64,000 bases of DNA. Source: Megaustenia siamemsis (lineage: Eukaryota; Mollusca; Gastropoda; Stylommatophora; Ariophantidae). The notes below the pieces were generated by a model. It worked only from the letters and a program-made list of their open reading frames with translations, had not been told where the DNA came from and made no database searches. The stretch lies in assembly GCA_032433765.1 (NCBI GenBank), contig JAVIAB010000073.1, positions 70,569,959 to 70,633,958 of the forward strand, given 5' to 3'. The translations under genes were made by a program, and so were the position numbers. Below, one piece after another: positions 54,555-64,000 of the stretch. How positions within the stretch are numbered: the first letter of the stretch is position 1; each line of letters starts with the position of its first letter.

Positions 54555-54993
54555 CACGTGACCTACCCAGCCCCATTGTCATGGTGTGCATTTCTTCTTT
54601 ACTGCATTTCTTTTTCACTAGGTTTCTTCTTGACTGCATTTCTTTTTTACTGCATTTCTTTTTCACTAGGTTTCTTCTTGACTGCATTTCTTTTTTACTG
54701 CATTTCTTTTTCACTACATTTCTTTTTCACTACATTTCTTCTTGACTATTTTTCTTGTTGACTGCATTTCTTTTTTCACTAAATTTCTTCTTGACTGCAT
54801 TTCTTTTTCACTACATTTCTTTTTTCACTACTTTTCTTGTTGACTACATTTCTTTTTCACTACATTTCTTTTTTCACTACATTTCTTGTTGACTGCATTT
54901 CTTTTTCACTACATTTCTTTTTTCACTACATTTCTTCTTGACTGCATTTCTTCTTGACTGCATTTCTTTTTGACTGCATTTCTTGGCTGCTTT

Positions 54994-55041
<48 letters not shown>

Positions 55042-55120
55042 TTTTTCTTTCTTTCTTTCTTTCTTTTTGCTGCATTTCTTTTTTACTGCATTTCCTTTTG
55101 ACTACATTTCTTCTTGCCTG
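54555..55120. repeat. TGCATTTCTTTTTCACTA-type degenerate repeat with (CTTT)n core
   Basis: Imperfect 18-20-bp units (GACTGCATTTCTTTTTCACT, ACATTTCTTTTTTCACTA) surround a perfect (CTTT)n run at 54992-55067. Confidence 0.9.
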
Positions 55121-55195
55121 CATTTCTTGGCACTGGCCACTTGTTTTAACTTTAAAGTGGCATTTTAGTTCAGGTTCTACACATTTTGCGGCATT

Positions 55196-55481
55196 TATTA
55201 GTGAATGTAGCCGCAATAGCTCAGTGGTTAGTGAACTGGACTACCACGGACAAGGGGTAGGGTTCGATTCCAACCGACGGTTTCCGGGTTCACCCAGCCT
55301 TAAATGGGTACCGGATTTTTTCTGGGAAAGTAAAGTAGCACGGGCGTAATACCGACCACATTACCCCAAAAATCATGTGCTGAAGGTCTGTAAAATATAG
55401 GGTCACTAACACCATATTTCCCTATACGCCACTTGGCGTGACGGGGGTACTTTACTTTTTTTTTTTACTATTAGTGAATGT
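55196..55481 (+). mobile_element. SINE S1 copy i with perfect target-site duplication
   Basis: TATTAGTGAATGT at 55196-55208 and again at 55469-55481. The element between starts AGCCGCAATAGCTCAGTGG (A box TAGCTCAGTGG at 55217-55227), has B box GGTTCGATTCC at 55261-55271 and the hairpin block TACGCCACTTGGCGTGACGG. It ends in a run of T directly before the duplication. This is the best reference copy. Confidence 0.97.
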
Positions 55482-55559
55482 GCCTTGGGTCTACCACATT
55501 CCGTTTATTGTTTAAACAGATACGTATTTAATAGGAGTGGTTCCAACTTGAACTGTGAA

Positions 55560-55685
55560 AGGAGAAAGAATGAGAGGTAGGCTGAGTAAAAGATGGGAAA
55601 TTCACACCAAGGAATAAACAGACATCGACCTTTCATGGTCCAAAAGAAATTACCATAGATAGAAATACATGGAGAAAGTTGATGA
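55560..55685 (+). mobile_element. Possible LINE C-terminal fragment
   Basis: In one frame GKFTPRNKQTSTFHGPKEIT then IDRNTWRKLMR ends like many LINE polyproteins (DRNTWRKL). In another frame RGRLSKRWE resembles the preceding basic block. Frames are mixed and the call is tentative. It runs directly into the 18S-like fragment. Confidence 0.4.
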
Positions 55686-55906
55686 GGTTTACATGCCTAC
55701 CATGTTTGTAACGGGTAAAGGGGAATCAGGGTTCGATTCCGCAGAGGAAGCATGAGAAACGGCTACCACATCCAAGGAAGGCAGCAGGCGCGCAACTTAC
55801 CCACTCCCGGCACGGGGAGGTAATGACGAAAAATAACAATACGGGACTCTTTCGAGGCCCCGTAATATCAGTGGTGCCCCAACGAGGCTTAGGGGTATGG
55901 AATGAG
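55680..55906 (+). pseudogene. 18S rRNA gene fragment
   Basis: From about ACATGCCTACCATG the sequence follows the highly conserved metazoan small-subunit rRNA (roughly nucleotides 350-550 of the gene): GAATCAGGGTTCGATTCC, GAGAAACGGCTACCACATCC, AAGGAAGGCAGCAGGCGCGC, AACTTACCCACTCCCGGCAC, AACAATACGGGACTCTTTCG, AGGCCCCGTAAT. Changes at invariant positions (GTAAAGGGGAAT for GTAACGGGGAAT, GCAGAGGAAGC for GGAGAGGGAGC, GGTAATGACG for GGTAGTGACG) and its short length mark a dead copy. After CCCCGTAAT about 31 foreign bases intervene before TGGAATGAG resumes the rRNA order. Confidence 0.93.
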
Positions 55907-55984
55907 AAAAAGAGAAAGGTCATGGCCTGTGAGTCCTCACTAAAACGTGAATTTTCTAACCTATTTTTTTTTTTTTTGTGTGGT

Positions 55985-56820
55985 AATAATGTCGTTCAGT
56001 GCTATTGTATGGATGTGTAACATGGAGAACAAGGGCGAAAGTCGCAGGAATGCGGAGTTTCATAGGTAGATGCTTGTGCGGAGTGGAAAGCGTGTGACGT
56101 GGCACAATTGCTGACATAGAGATATGGGGTAAATGCCGGACGGACACCTATGAACTAGGGACAACGGTGCTAGATGTGTCCCCTGCTGCTAGAAATGAAT
56201 GAGAATATTACGTGACAGGCCTATTTTGGAATACCCGGGCCAAAGAGGAAGGCCAAAACGTGTTGAGAACTGAACTGGTGGAGACGGATAAATGGAGAGG
56301 GCACGGAGCGACCTTGAGAGAGAAATAAATGGAGAGGGCACGGGGCGACCTTGAGAGAGAAATAAATGGAGAGGGCACAGGGCGACCTTGAGAGAGAAAT
56401 AAATGGAGAGGGCACGGAGCGACCTTGAGAGAGAAATAAATGGAGAGGGCACGGAGCGACCTTGAGAGAGAAATAAATGGAGAGGGCACGGAGCGACCTT
56501 GACAGAGAAATAAATGGAGAGGGCACGGGGCGACCTTGAGACAGAAATAAATGGAGAGGGCACGGGGCGACCTTGACAGAGAAATAAATGGAGAGGGCAC
56601 GGGGCGACCTTGAGAGAGAAATAAATGGAGAGGGCACGGGGCGACCTTGAGAGAGAAATAAATGGAGAGGGCACGGGGCGACCTTGACAGAGAAATAAAT
56701 GGAGAGGGCACGGAGCGACCTTGAGAGAGAAATAAATGGAGAGGGCACGGAGCGACCTTGAGAGAGACGGCTTTGTAAGCGTTTATTGAGGAACTCTGCA
56801 CTACAGGAGGTTGAACAGAC
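55985..56820 (+). mobile_element. LINE-E fragment carrying a minisatellite
   Basis: TGTATGGATGTGTAACATGG matches the YGCETW region of LINE-E. Degraded sequence follows to GGCCTATTTTGGAATACCCG (FWNP) and CGGCTTTGTAAGCGTTTATT then GAGGAACTCTGCACTACAGG (the WKVFVEDLCSTG end). The segment between these, normally about 100 bp, is expanded into the 37-bp array described next. Confidence 0.85.
56284..56767. repeat. 37-bp minisatellite inside LINE-E
   Basis: About 13 units of GAGAGAGAAATAAATGGAGA plus GGGCACGGGGCGACCTT. The unit corresponds to the LINE-E stretch that reads AGATGAAGATGATGGGGAAG and then ACATGGAACGATCTTAAAAG in the 54.1-kb copy. Minus-strand frames up to 235 codons show a 37-residue period only because 37 bp cycles through all three frames without a stop. 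Confidence 0.95.
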
Positions 56821-57204
56821 AGAAGAAGAAATATTAGAAGATTAATGTTTTTAGGATTAATGCTTATAGGTATAATGTGTCTGTGATGTGATACTTTCTG
56901 GCGTGAAATATTCAATTTGTTACCACAAATGTAATTTAGAACGTTCTTTAATCATTTTGAGTCAATTATTGAATAAGCACATCATTATTAAATGATTACA
57001 TCATTCTTGAATAAGTACATATTATTAAATGATTATATCATTATTGAATAAGTACATCATTATTAAATGATTACATCATTATTTAATAATTACATACGTT
57101 ATGTGCAGGAATCAAGATAATTTAACTATGACAGATAAACATCTGTGTTATTACTTTTTCAAATAATTTCTTGAAGAAACGTGCACACGTTTAAAACAAA
57201 AAGT
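56821..57204. other. AT-rich with short ATTATTAAATGATTA repeats
   Basis: At 56960-57090 phrases such as ATCATTATTGAATAAGTACA recur about five times at irregular 36-40-bp spacing. No gene is seen. Confidence 0.6.
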
Positions 57205-57455
57205 TGGCGGATCATCTAAGCAGGTGGTATGGGTCCAGTTCCGACCTGTGATGAAAGTTTTCTCTCGACCCACAATGCCTCGGAGTTCGCCCAACATCTT
57301 AAAGTAGGTACCAGATATTTGGGATTAGAGGGCAGCCAGGCATGATATTGACCATATCACCCATTTGCCTACGGATGTGAAAAAAAAGTATGCCATTGAC
57401 CCCATCTTTCTTAAACGCTGCAAGGCGTAACGGGTAATCTCTACTTTGACTTACA
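57205..57455 (+). mobile_element. Distant relative of SINE S1
   Basis: It follows the S1 body block by block but with many changes: TTAAAGTAGGTACCAGATAT (S1: TTAAATGGGTACCGGATTTT), GATATTGACCATATCACCCA (S1: AATACCGACCACATTACCCC) and CGCTGCAAGGCGTAACGGGT (S1: CGCCACTTGGCGTGACGGGG). The head differs: AAGCAGGTGGTATGGGTCC then AGTTCCGACC. Confidence 0.75.
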
Positions 57456-57684
57456 CAGAGATATAGCCTAAGGGCGGGCCGCGGCCCAGGGCTTCGACTC
57501 AAGGGTACTCTAAAATAACGAAAAAATAGCATTCATATTTCTTGAGTGGGAAAGCCCCAAAGTAATTTATATATCGGGCAACTTGAGTTCAGTTTGCTGT
57601 TTACATTCACTCAGTGTGCGTACCATGTAATTGTATGGTACACAATAGTTTTTCGTTTTATTTGTATTTGTATTAATAATGTAC

Positions 57685-57943
57685 TAAATACAATTAAGAC
57701 AAGATAAATGAAATTTTAGGGGCATGTTAAAAGACACAACAGCCTACTAAATGTAATATTGGAAGGGAAAATACAAGGTAAAAGAGGCAGAGGCAGACCA
57801 AGACTAACATGGACGAGTAACATCATAAGATGGACAAGTCAATCTATGACAGCCTGCACCATCTAAGCACGAAACAGAGTAGAATGGCGATCCATGGTAG
57901 CCAACCTTCGTTGCGGAGAAGGCACTCGATGATGATGGTGAAT
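57685..57943 (+). mobile_element. LINE-A C-terminal fragment
   Basis: It reads the GHVKRHNSLLNVILEGKIQG, KRGRGRPRLTWTSNIIRWTS and EWRSMVANLRCGEGTR regions to (GAT)n at about 57930-57943. There is an in-frame stop after TACTI. 5'-truncated. Confidence 0.9.
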
Positions 57944-57982
57944 AATAATGTATATATATCTGGCGATTTGTGTTAAGTTAAT

Positions 57983-58300
57983 CATCATCAAGTACCGGCC
58001 TGCTGGTGTAGGTGATCATGTCTCTCCACAACTTTCGATCTCGACAGTTATTTATTATTTCTATTGGTGACCTTCCGCCAAACCATTCTCTTAAGCTGTC
58101 TGATATCTTTTCTCTTCGCTTACCTCTGTCTCTTCGTCCCTCAATTTTCCCAGTTGTTACAATATATTCCAGTTGTTCTCTTCTCACTACATGTCCAAAA
58201 ATGATGATAGTTTCTTCCTAATATTGGAAATTAGCTCTCTTTTTGCTTTGGCCTCTTTCATGACGTTTTCATTTTCTTCTTAGCTGTCCTTGGTATTCTC
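57983..58300 (-). mobile_element. LINE-D C-terminal fragment
   Basis: The minus strand reads MRREQLEYIVTTGKIEGRRD, RGKRREKISDSLREWFGG and NCRDRKLWRDMITYTSRPV, ending at ATCATCATC (57981-57990). A frameshift near 58203 separates it from the upstream FH and KRELISNI region. Confidence 0.9.
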
Positions 58301-58342
58301 AACAGTTAAGTTAATATCTGAGTTGAAAAAAGGACTTACATT

Positions 58343-58385
58343 ACGTCGCCTACGCCAGCCGGTATTGTACATGATGATGATGCTT
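58343..58385 (+). mobile_element. LINE-C/D 3' stub
   Basis: CGTCGCCTACGCCAGCCGG then TATTGTACATGATGATGATG. Only the last 40 bp of the LINE-C/D end are present. Confidence 0.7.
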
Positions 58386-58649
58386 GTATCCCATAGTCTT
58401 AGTCCGTGATGAGTTGAGAAAAGCGTTATCAACCTCTTGGTTGTTTAAAGTCTTGTTTGCTGTATGGAGTACCGTCTGCGTGTTGATGGTCGTTGACAAA
58501 GATAGGCTTCAACCAAATCTCGCATGCGTCACCTAGTGTATGAGAGGCACCAAGTACATTTTACTGACACTATTGTTCTTATTCATTATATAGACACTTT
58601 TAATAATAAGAAATATCTACATCAAGTTATTAAGTTATTTGCGGATCAT

Positions 58650-58805
58650 CATCATTGCACTCCGAATCATGTCCATATGTGCTCAGGTCCCCTCCTCAGC
58701 AAGTCTCGCAGTGTACAGCGACTGACGACTCCAGTTCTATGTTGGTTGATTAGTCTTCTTACACGCCCACTAGGTTTCTTGTTTCTGGCTGTGCCCATCA
58801 CGAGA
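58650..58805 (-). repeat. Dispersed repeat S4, copy 2
   Basis: The reverse complement reads MGTARNKKPSGRVRRLINQH then RTGVVSRCTLRDLLRRGPEH then IWT, matching the peptide of 5840-5990 with few changes. It lies next to an ATCATCATTGC end. Confidence 0.65.
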
Positions 58806-59337
58806 ATGTAAACTAAAATAATTCACTAACCAGTTGAACATTTGAATTGCTTCTTTCGCAAGATTATAAAACTGTATGTAATGTATGGAAATATGTGAGA
58901 ACGGTGTTAGTGTATGTCCCACTCTGTAACACAGCGTGCAAATTTATGTATGTCACTGATGCTGCTCAAATATTCACATTAAAGGATGAATATGTTATTT
59001 ATTCTCGTTTTAATTTGTTTTGTTTTATTTTTTTTTATTTATAGAGTGGCATTATAGAGTATAGGGGTATCGTTCATTGTTATATGTGTGGTGTCTTGTG
59101 TAGAGTATATGAGTATTGTTCATTGTTGTATGAGTTATGTCATGTGTGTGTGTGTTCTATGATTGTGTATGTACATGCAAACTGACACTTATGTACGCAT
59201 TCAATCAGATCTCTTACATTCTGAGAGAAATAATGTTGATGTATTTATATAAAAGACCTCAATTTTTGTGTTGTGAAGGTGTATTATATTTATAGACATT
59301 AGTTGCTCACCCTCCTTTCGCATTCTGCTTCATGGTA
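58806..59337. other. No gene recognised
   Basis: AT-rich, no supported feature. Confidence 0.4.
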
Positions 59338-59835
59338 ATTGACACATGGCATATGGGATACATGGTTTACGGCACATAGTATATGATACATGGTTTAAGG
59401 AACATTGAATATGAGACATGGTTTATGAAACATTGAATGTGAGATATGGTTTAAAGAACATTGGATATGAGACATGGTTTAAGGAACATTGAATATGGTA
59501 TATGGTACATGGTATGGGGTATATGGTTTAAGGTACATGGTATATGGTACATGGTATTTGGTACATGGTTTAAGGTACCTGGTATGTGGTACATGGTTTA
59601 AGGTACATGGTTTATGGTACATGGTTTAAGGTACATGGTTTAAGGTACATGGTTTAAGGTACATGGTTTATGGTACATGGTATATGGTACATGGTTTAAG
59701 GTATATGGTTTAAGGTACATTGTTTAAGGTACATGGTTTAAGGTACATGGTATATGGTACATGGTTTAAGGTACATGGTTTAAGGTACATGGTTTAAGGT
59801 ACATGGTATATGGTACATGGTTTAAGGTACATGGC
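59338..59835. repeat. GTACATGGTTTAAG-type short tandem repeat
   Basis: 14-bp units GGTTTAAGGTACAT alternate with GGTATATGGTACAT. The left part (before 59500) is diverged (GAACATTGAATATGAGACAT). A block around 59640-59720 is echoed around 59745-59830. Confidence 0.93.
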
Positions 59836-60324
59836 CCGATAAAGCTTTCCCACTATTTCATAATAGCGCCAAACACTAATCAGGGGAGGTCACTTAAATA
59901 ACATCATGAACGTAATATTTGAGTCCCATTGCTCAAAGAAAAATATGACCAGATGCAACCATTTGTTCCTTCTGAAAATCTGTAAATATAATAGTGAATC
60001 TAATTGGGAGGGTAGATGGCTGTTTGGTCGCGATATAAAACGTCTGCTCTGGACAGGAAGGTCCCAGGATTCAATTCCACCAGTGGGAATATTTTTTCAA
60101 AATAAAGAAAATTGAATTGGTGGTTCCTTCGTGTTTTTACCCTCCCATGGTCTCTGGGTAGTGAGATTCTATGTCTCTAGGAGAGCGGACAAAAGGACGC
60201 CCCGTGTGAATTCGTGCAAGTTAACAAATCCTTGTCATTTAATAATCAAAAAGCGTAAACCAAAAAATGACTTCTAACCTTATTCTTATCCATTATAATT
60301 GTTGTTTACCCAATATACTTGTTG
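59836..60324. other. No gene recognised
   Basis: Single-copy-looking. At 60055-60075 GGTCCCAGGATTCAATTCC is B-box-like, but no element boundaries are visible. Confidence 0.4.
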
Positions 60325-60460
60325 TTTACCCAATATAAGTAAAAAGTAAAGTACCCCCCGTCACGCCAAGTGGCGTATAGGGAAATATGGTGTTAGTGAC
60401 CCTATATTTTACAGACCTTCAGCACATGATTTTTGGGGTAATGTTTTACCCAATATAATT
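60325..60460 (-). mobile_element. SINE S1 copy j, 5'-truncated
   Basis: Only the 3' 100 bp of S1 (minus strand: AAAAAGTAAAGTACCCCCCG, hairpin block, then to TTTTTGGGGTAATG). It is set in TTTACCCAATATAA at 60325-60338 and again at about 60446-60459, a target-site duplication. Confidence 0.9.
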
Positions 60461-60529
60461 GTTGTTTATCTATTATAATAGTTGTTTGTTCCATATTAGA
60501 TTTGTTCATACCATAACAGTAGTAGAAGT

Positions 60530-62722
60530 ATATGCAGGCACTGCACTGAGACATCATTGCGTTGTCAGATTCCTCCTACTGTACTGAGACATCAATACAT
60601 TGTTAGATTCCTCCTGCAGCACTGAGACATTATTACATTGTCAGATTCCTCCTACTGTACTGAGACATTATTACGTTGTCAGATTCATCCTACTGCACTG
60701 AGACATTATTACGTTGTCAGATTCATCCTACTGCACTGAGACATCATTACGTTGTCAGATTTCTCCTAATGTACTGAGACATCATTACGTTGTCAGATTC
60801 CTCCTACTGTACTGAGACATCATTACATTGTCGGATTCCTCCTACTGTACTGAGACATCATTACATTGTCGGATTCCTCCTACTACACTGAGACATCATT
60901 ACATTGTCGGATTCCTCCTACTACACTGAGACATCATTACATTGTCGGATTCCTCCTACTACACTGAGACATCATTACATTGTCGGATTCCTCCTACTAC
61001 ACTGAGACATCATTACATTGTCGGATTCCTCCTACTGTATTGAGACATCATTACATTGTCAGATTCCTCCTACTGCACTGAGACATCATTACATTGTCGG
61101 ATTCCTCCTACTGCACTGAGACATCATTACATTGTCGGATTCCTCCTACAGCACTGAGACATTATTACGTTGTCAGATTCCTCCTACTACACTGAGACAT
61201 TATTACATTGTCAGATTCCTCCTACTGCACTGAGACATTATTACATTGTCAGATTCCTCCTACTGTACTGAGACATCATTACATTGTCAGATTCCTCCTA
61301 CTGTACTGAGACATCATTACGTTGTCAGATTCCTCCTACTGTACTGAGACATCATTACATTGTCGGATTCCTCCTACTGTACTGAGACATCATTACATTG
61401 TCGGATTCCTCCTACTACACTGAGACATCATTACATTGTCGGATTCCTCCTACTACACTGAGACATCATTACATTGTCGGATTCCTCCTACTACACTGAG
61501 ACATCATTACATTGTCGGATTCCTCCTACTACACTGAGACATCATTACATTGTCGGATTCCTCCTACTGTATTGAGACATCATTACATTGTCAGATTCCT
61601 CCTACTGCACTGAGACATCATTACATTGTCGGATTCCTCCTACTGCACTGAGACATCATTACATTGTCGGATTCCTCCTACAGCACTGAGACATTATTAC
61701 GTTGTCAGATTCCTCCTACTACACTGAGACATTATTACATTGTCAGATTCCTCCTACTGTACTGAGACATCATTACATTATCAGATTCCTCCTACTGTAC
61801 TGAGACATCATTACATTGTTAGATTCCTCCTGCAGCACTGAGACATTATTACATTGTCAGATTCCTCCTACTGCACTGAGACATCATTACATTGTCGGAT
61901 TCCTCCTACTACACTGAGACATCATTACATTGTCGGATTCCTCCTACTACACTGAGACATAATTACATTGTCGGATTCCTCCTACTACACTGAGACATCA
62001 TTACATTGTCGGATTCCTCCTACTGTACTGAGACATCATTACATTGTCAGATTCCTCCTACTGTACTGAGACATCATTACATTGTCAGATTCCTCCTACT
62101 GTGCTGAGACATCATTACATTATCAGATTCCTCCTACTGTACTGAGACATCATTACATTGTTAGATTCCTCCTGCAGCACTGAGACATCATTACATTGTC
62201 AGATTCCTCCTACTGTACTGAGACATCATTACATTGTTAGATTCCTCCTGCAGCACTGAGACATTATTACATTGTTAGATTCCTCCTACTGTACTGAGAC
62301 ATCATTACATTGTCAGATTCCTCCTACTGTACTGAGACATCATTACATTGTCAGATTCCTCATACTGTACTGAGACATCATTACATTGTCAGATTCCTCC
62401 TACTGTACTGAGACATCATTCAGTTGTCAGATTCCTCCTACAGCACTGAGATATTATTACATTGTCAGATTCCTCCTACTGTACTGAGACACCATTACGT
62501 TGTCAGATTCCTCCTACTTTTCTGAGACATCATTACATTGTCAGATTCCTCCTACTGTACTGAGACATCATTACATTGTCAGATTCCTCCTACTGTACTG
62601 AGACACCATTACGTTGTCAGATTCCTCCTACTTTTCTGAGACATCATTACATTGTCAGATTCCTCCTACTGTACTGAGACATCATTACATTTTCGGATTC
62701 CTCCAACTGCGCTGAGACATTA
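60530..62722. repeat. 38-bp satellite-like array, about 57 units
   Basis: The unit is CTGAGACATCATTACATTGT then CGGATTCCTCCTACTGTA. Units vary at GTA/GCA/ACA, CGG/CAG/TAG and ATC/ATT. A block of 14 units (532 bp) beginning near 60786 recurs at 61318 with the same order of variants. Confidence 0.97.
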
Positions 62723-62916
62723 CATCAATTCTGATCTTGAAAGTAGCATACAGCCTGTGGTGATGAGATGGTACAGAAATATTTTCTTATATCTAATATA
62801 AATCATATCACCAATGAGAAAGTGTGTAATAAAATCCAACGACTGACAGAACCGTTTGAAGATTTGCTAAATACAGATGTTTAAAAAAATGGAAACGGTG
62901 CGGGAATGTTACAAGA
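62723..62916. other. Spacer between two arrays
   Basis: Non-repetitive. No gene is seen. Confidence 0.5.
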
Positions 62917-63484
62917 TCTCAGAGAGTCTTGATCGTCAGGATTGATGACAGTTATAAAGACGTCTAGATCGTCAGGATTGGATGACAGTTATAAAGACGT
63001 CTAGATCGTCAGGATTGGATGACAGTTATAAAGACGTCTAGATCGTCAGGATTGGATGACAGTTATAAAGACGTCTAGATCGTCAGGATTGGATGACAGT
63101 TATAAAGACGTCTAGATCGTCAAGATTGGATGACAGTTATAAAAACGTCTAGATCGTCAGGATTGGATGACAGTTATAAAGACGTCTAGATCGTCAGGAT
63201 TGGATGTCAGTTATAATGACGTCTAAATCGTCAGGATTGGATGACATTTGTGAAGACGTCTAGATCGTCAGGATTGGATGACAGTTATAAAGACGTCTAG
63301 ATCGTAGGGATTGGATGACATTTGTGAAGACGTCTAGATCGTCAGGATTGGATGACAGTTGTAAAGACGTCTAGATCGTAGGGATTGGATGACATTTGTG
63401 AAGACGTCTAGATCGTCAGGATTGGATGACAGTTGTAAAGACGTCTAGATCGTCAGTATTGGATGACATTTGTGAAGACGTGAT
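62917..63484. repeat. 37-bp minisatellite
   Basis: About 15 units of GTCAGGATTGGATGACAGTT plus ATAAAGACGTCTAGATC, spaced 37 bp (62971 and 63008). Towards the right, units with TTTGTGAAG alternate with units with AGTTGTAAAG. Confidence 0.96.
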
Positions 63485-63649
63485 CAAGATATTAAGAGTG
63501 TCCCAGGGACAGCCACGTTTTCGGGATTGATTATGATGATGATGAAAACTATGATAATTTTATTTGTCTGATAAACACGGTATTAACCCCCTTTATATAA
63601 ATCTTTACTTCCTCGTTCTTGACGTTTTGGATATCTCTATATATCGGAG

Positions 63650-64000
63650 TGGAAGCACTATACTTCGAATGGATCTCAGCAATATACGTCAAGTGGATCT
63701 CAGCAATATACTTCAAGTGGATCTCAGCAATATACGTCAAGTGGATCTCGGCAATATACTTCAAGTGGATCTCAGCAGTATACGTCAAGTGGATCTCAGC
63801 AATATACTTCAAGTGGATCTCAGCAATATACTTCAAGTGGTTCTCAGCAATATACTTCAAGTGGATCTCAGCAATATACTTCAATTGAATCTCAACAACA
63901 TACTTCAATTGGATCTCAGCAATATACTTCAAGTGGATCTCAGCAATATACTTCAAGTGGATCTCAGCAATATACTTCAAGTGGATCTCAGCAATATACT
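63650..64000. repeat. 24-bp minisatellite running off the right edge
   Basis: Units of CTCAGCAATATACTTCAAGT plus GGAT, spaced 24 bp (63675 and 63699). Both strands stay open with an eight-residue period (SAIYFKWI and AEIHLKYI). The array continues past the window. Confidence 0.96.

Noticed and set aside
56208..56915. Minus-strand proteins of up to 235 residues with a 37-residue repeat
   Set aside because: A 37-bp unit read through three frames in turn gives a 37-residue period whenever no frame has a stop. The DNA is a minisatellite inside LINE-E, not a gene.

Overview
This is animal nuclear DNA, not bacterial. It has one spliced gene and no operons or ribosome binding sites. The rest is decayed non-LTR retrotransposon (LINE) tails, tRNA-derived SINEs and very many minisatellites. 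The style of repeats, including LINEs ending in (GAT)n and a fragment of an ordinary metazoan 18S rRNA gene, suggests an invertebrate, perhaps a gastropod or other lophotrochozoan. The species-level guess is inference only.

The only convincing host gene lies at 50122-51701. It has two coding exons with a GT-AG intron and encodes a predicted 411-residue two-pass membrane protein with a poly-Gln run and a long Ser-rich cytosolic tail. I cannot assign a function. A 0.4-kb TTC/TCC pyrimidine tract follows its stop codon almost at once.

Dispersed repeats, named here for convenience: LINE-A (3.0, 3.6, 23.2-24.4, 57.7 kb); LINE-B (6.9, 9.3, 10.4 kb); LINE-C (13.9, 21.9, 29.8, 49.7, 52.6 kb); LINE-D (24.8, 28.6, 40.4, 40.7, 58.0 kb); LINE-E (8.3, 25.0, 53.7, 56.0 kb); and single fragments F (17.2 kb), G (6.5 kb) and two weaker ones. 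All are 5'-truncated or frameshifted. SINE S1 has ten copies plus one distant relative, several with clear target-site duplications. S2 (seven copies) and S3 (three copies) are dispersed families of unknown class. S4 has two copies with a conserved short peptide. S5 shares its 3' tail with LINE-B. S6 is tRNA-like and has two copies.

Tandem arrays occupy roughly a fifth of the window (my rough sum is 14 kb). Layout: 28-bp array at 0-2.3 kb; LINE and SINE debris to 11 kb; arrays at 11-13.8, 15.7-17.0 and 17.4-18.4 kb; repeat debris and the longest reverse-transcriptase remnant at 19-30 kb; 35-bp array at 33.3-33.9 kb; mostly featureless AT-rich DNA with scattered elements at 34-50 kb; the gene at 50.1-51.7 kb; LINE, SINE and rRNA debris at 52-60 kb; and three large arrays from 60.5 kb to the right edge.

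The most informative biology is how these parts interact. Minisatellites arose inside or at the ends of LINEs. A SINE and a LINE share a tail. A SINE insertion can be compared with a paralogous empty site. A LINE fragment abuts an 18S rRNA fragment. I found no evidence for a new defence, toxin or biosynthetic system.
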